Shown: piece by piece, positions 1-5,305 of the stretch
Position numbering within the stretch: the stretch's first letter is position 1
How the letters are laid out: each line of letters opens with the position of its first letter
NCBI GenBank assembly: GCA_004212135.1
Contig: RXIE01000155.1
Location: 1 to 8,144, forward strand
Source: Candidatus Methanophagales archaeon ANME-1-THS
Lineage (GTDB): Archaea > Halobacteriota > Syntropharchaeia > Alkanophagales > Methanospirareceae
Direction of reading: 5' to 3'
DNA: 8,144 nt
The notes under the pieces: model-generated
Seen by the model: the letters and a program-made list of their open reading frames with translations, nothing else
What the model was told of the DNA's origin: nothing
The model's database searches: none
Program-made: the position numbers and the translations under genes

Positions 1-24
1 CCCTACCTGCCCAGTTTTTCTTCT

Positions 25-1290
25 CTATTCTATTATAAACTCCTCTCCAAGGCTCGGTGCAATCGCTTCACACCCGAAATTATCTCTCGTCCACGCTGCA
101 AATTCTTCTGTATGTTCACCGTGTACCATAAATACAACCTCGGTGCCCCGCTTACAAAATTGTGCTACCAGTTCCTTCAGTTCGGAATCACCCGCATGCG
201 CAGAGAAGTCGTACTGCTCAACACCTGCACTCACCTTCACAAGCTCTCCATTCGTCTCCACACAGCCCTCCTCAAGCAATCTTCGCCCATTCGTGCCCTC
301 GATTTGATAGCCCGTGAGGAGGACCTTGCCCCGCGGGTCTCCGTGTATCTTCTTGAGGTAATAGAGCACCGGTCCACCATTGAGCATTCCCGCAGTCGTA
401 ACAATGACGGACGGTTCTGCAAGGGCTTTCTTTCGACTCCGCGAGTTCACAAACTGAGCACCATCAAACGCATCGTTCATCGCGTCCGCATCTTTTAAGA
501 ATGCGGGATAGTTCCTGAACAGATTAAAGACCGTCAGACCCATACCATCCACATAGGGAGTAAGCCCATACGAATGCAGGATCATCACGATCTCCTGGGT
601 TCTGCCGATCGCAAAGCAAGGTACAATCGCATTCCCACCTGAATCGATAGTCTCCCTGATAGAATCGATAAACTCGCGCTCCTGTTCCACCCGGTCCCTG
701 TGCTCCCGATTAAAATAGGTGCTCTCGATCAGCAAGATATCGGACGGTGGGAAATCCGCAGGAGAAGCACTTTCCATCAATCGCGTCACACCCATCTTTA
801 TATCGCCCGTGTAAAACAGGCTTACATCCTCACTCTCTTTTCTCAGGTAGACCGATGAGCTACCCGGTATATGCCCCGCATTGTGGAGTTCACACTCATA
901 GTCCGACCCGTTTAAGGTAAGTCGTTCGCCGTACGCTACTGCATGGGTACGTTCAACCATTCTCTGGACATGCTCCTCAGTAAAAAAGAGATAGCCCTCC
1001 TCCTTCCCTACTTTGATCGTATCTCGTCCGAGGAGCAGGGTTAAATCCGTCGTCACAGAGGTCATATACACCTCCGGTGCCTTACCTCGATCCATCAAGC
1101 TCGGAACCATACCAGAATGGTCAAGATGTGCATGGGATACAATTACGGACTTGGGCACCGTGCCTTCTACCTCTAAAGGGAGGCCCGGGGGGTCTGACGG
1201 TTTCATGCCATAATCAATGAGAATGGTATCATCCACCAATATCGCAGAACGTCCGACCTCGTTACAGCCGCCGAGAAACTTTAGCTTCAT
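25..1290 (-). CDS. KH-less CPSF-type beta-CASP ribonuclease (aCPSF2-like)
   Basis: Predicted zinc-dependent metallo-beta-lactamase/beta-CASP nuclease of 421 residues, acting on RNA in the cytoplasm (processing, decay or 3'-end trimming). Visible motifs: the metal site H53-x-H55-x-D57-H58, H140 in HNAGH, D163 in TGD, then the beta-CASP motifs E189 (A), H365 in FSAHAG (B) and H390 in HGEH (C). A histidine at motif C is typical of RNA-acting members. It starts directly with the nuclease fold, so the N-terminal KH domains of the roughly 630-residue aCPSF1 are absent. Length and architecture fit archaeal aCPSF2 (MJ0047-like, COG1236). I chose ATG at 1290: it gives the family-like N-terminus MKLKFLGG and lies one base after the eS1 stop. 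A longer reading from TTG at 1386 would only add 32 residues overlapping eS1. No strong Shine-Dalgarno is visible, so translation is probably coupled to eS1. RNase J is a less likely alternative. Family is secure, exact substrate unknown. Confidence 0.92.
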   Translation of the reverse strand: MKLKFLGGCNEVGRSAILVDDTILIDYGMKPSDPPGLPLEVEGTVPKSVIVSHAHLDHSGMVPSLMDRGKAPEVYMTSVTTDLTLLLGRDTIKVGKEEGYLFFTEEHVQRMVERTHAVAYGERLTLNGSDYECELHNAGHIPGSSSVYLRKESEDVSLFYTGDIKMGVTRLMESASPADFPPSDILLIESTYFNREHRDRVEQEREFIDSIRETIDSGGNAIVPCFAIGRTQEIVMILHSYGLTPYVDGMGLTVFNLFRNYPAFLKDADAMNDAFDGAQFVNSRSRKKALAEPSVIVTTAGMLNGGPVLYYLKKIHGDPRGKVLLTGYQIEGTNGRRLLEEGCVETNGELVKVSAGVEQYDFSAHAGDSELKELVAQFCKRGTEVVFMVHGEHTEEFAAWTRDNFGCEAIAPSLGEEFIIE

Positions 1291-1291
1291 G

Positions 1292-1897
1292 TTATAACAC
1301 TTCTTCAGCACGTTGCACGGGGACGGGGATACCTCGCTCTGTCTTCGTGATCTCGACCCTCCGCACGGGATAGATCTTCTTCGCAACCTTATAGATGTCC
1401 GAGGATAACTTCCCCAGTATTATCTCCTGGATGTATTTGTTCAACTCCAAACTCGCCGCCCGACTCCTGATGACGTCCTCCATGAGCTTCCGTATCAGCT
1501 TTATCTGCGCTTCACTCGCTTTTTTGAGCGTAAAACAGGATGATTTTACACGCATATTCTCGCCATCCTTCGTCACGACCTCGATATTCGAGTCGATCTT
1601 CGAACTCCGCTTCCGGGCCAAACTGCGGAGATAATCACTGTCTATCTTATGCCCGATGAATCGGGTATACGCATTGGTATGATTGACATCATAGATCTCA
1701 AGCAATAATTTCAGATTGGGATTCTTTATCAACCTGCCCGTCAGTTCATCCACCGTCATCTCGACCCTTCGCCCGATTAATTTGGCAGGGTCATCGGTCA
1801 CGGTATCTCCTGCCTTCACGTCACCAAACATCTTCGGCGCGAGCACCGTGTACCATTCTTTCGCTCTCCACTTATCCTTCACTCTTTTCTTCGCCAG
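1292..1897 (-). CDS. rps3ae: 30S ribosomal protein eS1 (S3Ae)
   Basis: Component of the archaeal small ribosomal subunit, shared with eukaryotes and absent from bacteria. The N-terminal block KDKWRAKEWYTVLAP, the following DDPAKLIGR and DELTGRL segments, and the basic C-terminal half (RSLARKRSSKI, RGIPVPVQ) are characteristic of the family. Start choice matters. The first ATG/GTG/TTG start is GTG at 1882 (196 residues), but the reading frame continues upstream to CTG at 1897, giving MAKKRVKDKW if CTG initiates (201 residues). That matches the usual basic family N-terminus. An 8-base Shine-Dalgarno match at 1902-1909 is well spaced for CTG and too far from GTG. The frame is closed by TGA at 1904-1906, so no earlier start exists. 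The gene follows purQ by 58 bases and its stop is one base before the aCPSF2-like ATG. Identity is secure, while the CTG start is an inference. Confidence 0.95.
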   Translation of the reverse strand: MAKKRVKDKWRAKEWYTVLAPKMFGDVKAGDTVTDDPAKLIGRRVEMTVDELTGRLIKNPNLKLLLEIYDVNHTNAYTRFIGHKIDSDYLRSLARKRSSKIDSNIEVVTKDGENMRVKSSCFTLKKASEAQIKLIRKLMEDVIRSRAASLELNKYIQEIILGKLSSDIYKVAKKIYPVRRVEITKTERGIPVPVQRAEEVL

Positions 1898-1901
1898 TTC
1901 T

Positions 1902-1909
1902 GATCACCT
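1902..1909 (-). promoter_or_regulatory. Strong Shine-Dalgarno sequence of the eS1 gene
   Basis: The minus strand reads AGGTGATC, an uninterrupted 8-base complement of the conserved archaeal 16S rRNA 3' end (GATCACCT). Four bases separate it from CTG at 1897, with the GGTG core seven bases away. The GTG at 1882 is about 22 bases from the GGTG core. It is the best ribosome binding site I found in the window and it decides the start of eS1. Confidence 0.75.
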
Positions 1910-1920
1910 TTCTTCAGTTT

Positions 1921-1949
1921 CTTATAAAGAGATGATAGTCACATAAAAA
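1921..1949 (-). promoter_or_regulatory. Possible promoter of the eS1-aCPSF2 pair (two TATA-like boxes)
   Basis: In the gap between purQ and eS1 the minus strand carries TTTTTATG (1942-1949) and TTTATAAG (1921-1928). With archaeal spacing of about 25-27 bases, the first would start transcription near 1919-1921, leaving a leader of about 22 bases that contains the Shine-Dalgarno sequence. The second would start near 1898-1900 and exclude it, so the first fits better although its sequence is the poorer TATA match. The T-rich 1942-1949 stretch lies a few bases after the purQ stop and could instead help terminate purQ transcripts. Read-through from the gatE operon is equally possible. Confidence 0.35.
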
Positions 1950-1955
1950 TCTTGC

Positions 1956-2816
1956 TTACCCGCTTCGTAGGTAATTCAACACGGATTCGAAGATCAGCTT
2001 CCCATCACCGTATGCATCCCCGTACCCACTCCCTTCCCCGAGCTTCCATGCACGCGCTCTCCTTGACCAGTCCGGTTCCATGATGGTATAAAAAGCCCGT
2101 TCGGGATGCGGCATCAAGCCTAATATACTCCCTTCCGGGTTGCAGATCCCGGCGATGTTCGAGAGGGAGCCATTGGGATTCCACGGGTAGGACGCGTACC
2201 TTCCCTCTGGATCAACATAGCGAAAGACGATCTGGTCATTATCCTCCAGAAGCTCGAGGTACCGTTCCCGCTTCTGCTCGTCAATAAAGAACTTGCCCTC
2301 GGCATGCGCGCACGGCATCTTCAACATGCGACCCTTCGGTATCCCCTGGGTGAAGACACAGGTTCCCCGGTTCTCGTGTTTGATGAGTGTCGGACGGCAT
2401 TCAAAGCGAGCAGAATCGTTCGTCGTCAGGGCAGCCTGCTGCAGCTCTATCTCCCGCTCCTCGTGAGCATCAAAGCCGGGCAGCAAGCCCATCTCCACGA
2501 GCACCTGGAAGCCATTGCAGATCCCTAAGATGGGATTCCCATCCGCTATAAAATCCGCGATCTCAGCCCCTAAGGCGCCTTTGAGCCGCGCCGCCAAGAT
2601 CGCGCCTGCACGTATATAATCGCCCGACGAAAACCCGCCGGGTAGCACCAGGAGGTTATAATCCTTTAAATCCCTCCGCTCTCGCTCCTTCACCGCCCCG
2701 ATCAGTTGCTTCAGGTGTACAATATCAGCCGACGCGCCCAGCCGCTTGAACGCGAGGAACGTCTCGAGCTCGCAATTCGTACCTTCGATCCGCAATATGC
2801 ATATCCGTGGCTTCAT
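1956..2816 (-). CDS. purQ: Phosphoribosylformylglycinamidine synthase, glutaminase subunit PurQ (long type)
   Basis: Glutamine amidotransferase subunit of FGAM synthase, the fourth step of purine synthesis. It releases ammonia from glutamine for the PurL subunit, with PurS as bridge. Seen: LRIEGTNC at the N-terminus, LPGGFSSGDYIRAGAI (58-73), the nucleophile elbow GICNGFQ with C100, and HPER with H237 and E239 completing the class I triad. AHAEGKF and PNGS are also PurQ signatures. At 286 residues it is longer than the common form of about 220-235. The extra length includes a segment of about 30 residues after HPER, with D249-W250 and a Gly/Asp-rich stretch, as in the long PurQ subgroup known from some bacteria and archaea. 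ATG at 2816 overlaps the Nudix stop as ATGA, with GGGGTG 11 bases upstream as ribosome binding site. purS and purL are not in the window. Not a truncated large PurL: the start is clean and coupled. Confidence 0.94.
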   Translation of the reverse strand: MKPRICILRIEGTNCELETFLAFKRLGASADIVHLKQLIGAVKERERRDLKDYNLLVLPGGFSSGDYIRAGAILAARLKGALGAEIADFIADGNPILGICNGFQVLVEMGLLPGFDAHEEREIELQQAALTTNDSARFECRPTLIKHENRGTCVFTQGIPKGRMLKMPCAHAEGKFFIDEQKRERYLELLEDNDQIVFRYVDPEGRYASYPWNPNGSLSNIAGICNPEGSILGLMPHPERAFYTIMEPDWSRRARAWKLGEGSGYGDAYGDGKLIFESVLNYLRSG

Positions 2817-3316
2817 CTCATCATGAGCACCCCGATGATCGTCTTACTATCCTTGAGCTCGCCCGTTCTTATCTTTGCCTCGAGCTCGTGTAGCTCGAGA
2901 AAGCGAAGCGGTAGTTCTTTCGCATCTGAAACTCTCTTCAGCCCGCTCGCTTTGAAGACATGGATGAGCTCGCTGCTGAAACCCGGTGAGGGATAATATT
3001 CGATAAGTTTGTCCCATTGTGAAGCTTGATAACCGGTCTCCTCCATGAGTTCCCGCTCGGCACATTCCTCGGGCGACTCGCCTGCTTCCAGCGTACCTGC
3101 GGGTATCTCGAGTGTGGTACGTTCAATCGCTTTCCGGTATTGCTCCACCAGCAGTACTTTTCCGTCCACGACCGGGACGATAGCGACCGCACCGGGATGA
3201 ACGACAATTTCGCGTATCCTTGTCCGTCCGTCGGGCATGACGACCGTATCAAGCTGTACCTGTATAACCCGTCCTCTATAGAGCTGCTTACGCTCAATCG
3301 TCCGCTCTTCATACAT
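2813..3316 (-). CDS. Nudix hydrolase, ADP-ribose pyrophosphatase type
   Basis: Predicted cytoplasmic hydrolase splitting ADP-ribose into AMP and ribose 5-phosphate, a clean-up step for NAD breakdown products. The complete Nudix box runs from G74 to Y96: G74-x5-E80-x7-R88-E89-L90-x-E92-E93-x-G95. Downstream, the YYPSPGFSSE segment (107-116) has the proline about 14 residues after the box that marks the ADP-ribose pyrophosphatase subgroup (NudF/YqkG-like). A length of 167 residues is normal for the family. ATG at 3316 lies inside the end of gatE (8-base overlap), and an AAGGTGA ribosome binding site at 3329-3335 sits within gatE. The stop overlaps purQ as ATGA. Gene order suggests translation coupled to both neighbours. 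Substrate is inferred from motifs only: another nucleoside diphosphate sugar is possible. Confidence 0.9.
   Translation of the reverse strand: MYEERTIERKQLYRGRVIQVQLDTVVMPDGRTRIREIVVHPGAVAIVPVVDGKVLLVEQYRKAIERTTLEIPAGTLEAGESPEECAERELMEETGYQASQWDKLIEYYPSPGFSSELIHVFKASGLKRVSDAKELPLRFLELHELEAKIRTGELKDSKTIIGVLMMR
2879..2899. repeat. Perfect 8-bp inverted repeat inside the Nudix gene
   Basis: CTCGAGCT (2879-2886) and AGCTCGAG (2892-2899) are perfect inverted arms around the 5-base loop CGTGT. The stem lies in the codons for the LELHELE segment near the Nudix C-terminus, about 60 bases before the purQ start. The repeated Leu-Glu codons CTC GAG partly explain it. It could form an mRNA hairpin but has no following T tract, so it is not a terminator. 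Confidence 0.4.
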
Positions 3317-5192
3317 TCAGAATTTCGTTCACCTTCTTAGCCACGAGTTCATTAATGAGCTTCCCATCCACCTTTCCCCGCAGTTCCTTCATCACCACGC
3401 CCATCAACGGGCCGACCGCGCGAGCGCCCTTCTCTCGTATAAAATCACGCTTCGCGTTCACGATATCCTGAATGAGCTGCTCGACCTCGTCCATATGCAC
3501 GCTCAATCCGATCTCTTTTATCGCTTGAGCCACACTCGCCTCAGGCTTGCTCGCGAGGAATTTCAGAAGATCAGGCACCGCCTCCTTGCCAAATTCCTTC
3601 GCTGAGAGATGCGTGAAGATATCCATGAAATGACGGTCCTCCAGCGGGTCCACATCGATGCCCGCCTGTACCAACTCCGCCATCATATCGGTAAGTGCCC
3701 TGACCACCACCGTTGCGGGTATATCGAATGAATCCACTATGCGTTCAAACAGTGAGAAATTCATGTTCCGCGCGATTTTAGCCGCGAGTTCCTCATGTAA
3801 CCCGTACGTTTCCATATACCGTACTTTTCGATGCTCAAACGTCTCAGGAAGCTGGCTCTTTATCGCTTTCAATCTTCCTTCGTCGATTCCCACCGGCGGC
3901 ACATCAGTTTCGGGATACATTCGTGCCGCGCCCGGTAGGGGGCGCATATAAGCACTGCTCCCGTTTGGTAACGCTCTCCTTGTTTCTTTTGGTATCTCGC
4001 GCATCGCCTCCTCGGCCCTTCCCAGCACTGCAATCAATGCGTTCTCCGCTCGCATTCGCTCGGCCGCAACGATCACGACACCATCCGCTTCGGTAGCCGC
4101 AAAGGCGCGCTTCACCTGCTCCACCTCCTGCGCGCTGATACCATACGCCGGTAGCTCATCGGTATGCATTAAGCCTGCCCCGTACTTCTGCGCGAAATCG
4201 GCGAGTTCGCTCCCAAATCGCCTCCCCGGTTGTACCGTTGTCCCGAGGATGCCCGAAAAACCACGCAAGCATACCCCAAAGACCTGCCCGCCCGCCTTTT
4301 GTATCACCTTCGAAGCCGAAGCCTCGAAGATACGCGACAGATCTTCAATGCGATACTCGACCCGCGCTCCTCGTTTCCGCAACTCCGCTCTCAGCTCTAT
4401 CAGCTTTAATTGCCGAGCTATTTCGTTTTTTACGATCTCACCGATCATCCTCAGGTTTTGAACGCCTTTGATCTCCACCCGCGCTCCCCCCTCGATTGAG
4501 ATGTTGATATCCTGCCGGATGGTTCCCAAGCCCCGCTTGACCTTGCCCGTGGAGCGCAGGATCATGCCCAGTTGCTCTGCTACGTTCCGTGCCTGCTCTG
4601 CAGTTCGTAGGTCAGGCGCAGTGCCGATCTCGACGAGTGGTATGCCCAACCGATCCAGGGAATAAGCAACTGCATTGCCTTCTGCCTCGAGCTTCTGTGC
4701 CGCGTCTTCTTCCAGGCAGAGCGAATCCACCCTCACCGGACCTTCATCGGTTGAAATCCAGCCGTCGGTCGCGATTAACGCGGTTCTCTGGAAGCCGCAG
4801 GTGTTCGAGCCATCGATAACAATCTTTCGCATGGTATGCACCTCATCGACCGGGGTCATATTCAGGAGGAGCGCGACCTCCAGGGAGATATCAATGGCTT
4901 CGGGGTTCAAGACGCTCGGTGGCTCTTCGTCATTCTCCACCAAACACGTGCTGTCATAGCCTTTATAGAGAAACGTCCGGGTGTATTTCGCCTCTTCACG
5001 AGCCGCTTCGTCAACCTCACCCATTTCACTCTTCGAGGCTCTTAAATACCGTTTAAAGGAGAAGGTCGAATCCTTCTTGTCACGGAGCGTGGTGGGGCAT
5101 TTGCAGAAGAGTTTGGTCCTCGTGTCCAATTGCTGGTGGATCTCTAGGCCTGCCTTCACGCCTACTTTCTGGTAGTCTATCTCCTTGTCCAT
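3309..5192 (-). CDS. gatE: Glutamyl-tRNA(Gln) amidotransferase subunit E
   Basis: tRNA-binding, ATP-using subunit of the archaea-specific GatDE complex. It activates the glutamate on mischarged Glu-tRNA(Gln) and amidates it with ammonia supplied by GatD, giving Gln-tRNA(Gln). Length of 627 residues is normal. The catalytic cradle occupies about 1-270, with GLEIHQQLD (15-23), KLFCKCPT (27-34), IDGSNTCGFQRT (126-137) and TIRQDINISIEGG (224-236). An AspRS-like insertion follows at about 280-405, then the cradle resumes with RMYPETDVPP (424-433). A helical and YqeY-like tail ends with GPLMGVVMKELRGK (594-607). The AspRS-like insertion separates GatE from GatB of the GatCAB type. ATG at 5192 is preceded by GAAAGGAT, a poor and close ribosome binding site. 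It is the first gene of the minus-strand block and overlaps the Nudix gene by 8 bases. gatD is not in the window. Confidence 0.97.
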   Translation of the reverse strand: MDKEIDYQKVGVKAGLEIHQQLDTRTKLFCKCPTTLRDKKDSTFSFKRYLRASKSEMGEVDEAAREEAKYTRTFLYKGYDSTCLVENDEEPPSVLNPEAIDISLEVALLLNMTPVDEVHTMRKIVIDGSNTCGFQRTALIATDGWISTDEGPVRVDSLCLEEDAAQKLEAEGNAVAYSLDRLGIPLVEIGTAPDLRTAEQARNVAEQLGMILRSTGKVKRGLGTIRQDINISIEGGARVEIKGVQNLRMIGEIVKNEIARQLKLIELRAELRKRGARVEYRIEDLSRIFEASASKVIQKAGGQVFGVCLRGFSGILGTTVQPGRRFGSELADFAQKYGAGLMHTDELPAYGISAQEVEQVKRAFAATEADGVVIVAAERMRAENALIAVLGRAEEAMREIPKETRRALPNGSSAYMRPLPGAARMYPETDVPPVGIDEGRLKAIKSQLPETFEHRKVRYMETYGLHEELAAKIARNMNFSLFERIVDSFDIPATVVVRALTDMMAELVQAGIDVDPLEDRHFMDIFTHLSAKEFGKEAVPDLLKFLASKPEASVAQAIKEIGLSVHMDEVEQLIQDIVNAKRDFIREKGARAVGPLMGVVMKELRGKVDGKLINELVAKKVNEILNV

Positions 5193-5233
5193 ATCCTTTC
5201 AAGCGCACTGATGCACGAGGAGCGCGGGTCGAG

Positions 5234-5285
5234 GTAAATACAAGGGATTATAAGAAAAAGGGCGATTGGTAAAAACTCATATAGG
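5234..5285. promoter_or_regulatory. Divergent promoter region for gatE operon (-) and DUF255 gene (+)
   Basis: The 113-base gap 5193-5305 is AT-richer than its flanks and must drive both directions. Plus strand: CATATAGG at 5278-5285 preceded by an A-rich stretch (BRE-like) lies about 25 bases before ATG at 5306, which would make that mRNA leaderless or nearly so. The near-palindromic ATTATAAG at 5247-5254 could serve either strand. Minus strand: CTTATAAT (5247-5254) or TGTATTTAC (5234-5242) would give gatE leaders of about 20-35 bases. Boxes were judged by eye against the archaeal TATA consensus, and no operator is evident. Confidence 0.45.
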
Positions 5286-5305
5286 GCGAGCATAACCTAG
5301 GTAGT

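Noticed and set aside
1..24. Start or ribosome binding site of a further minus-strand gene
   Set aside because: The minus strand shows a GGTAGGG-like stretch, but no start codon or coding sequence can be seen in the 24 bases available.
112..498. 128-codon plus-strand frame opposite the nuclease gene
   Set aside because: It overlaps the catalytic beta-CASP coding sequence, and its translation resembles no known family and is typical of an antisense shadow.
1291..1386. 32-residue N-terminal extension of the nuclease from TTG at 1386
   Set aside because: The extension overlaps eS1 coding sequence out of frame and has Arg/Ser-rich noise composition, while ATG at 1290 gives the family N-terminus right after the eS1 stop.
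3309..5192. GatB of the bacterial GatCAB complex
   Set aside because: The length of 627 residues and the AspRS-like insertion at about 280-405 fit GatE; GatB is about 480 residues and lacks it.
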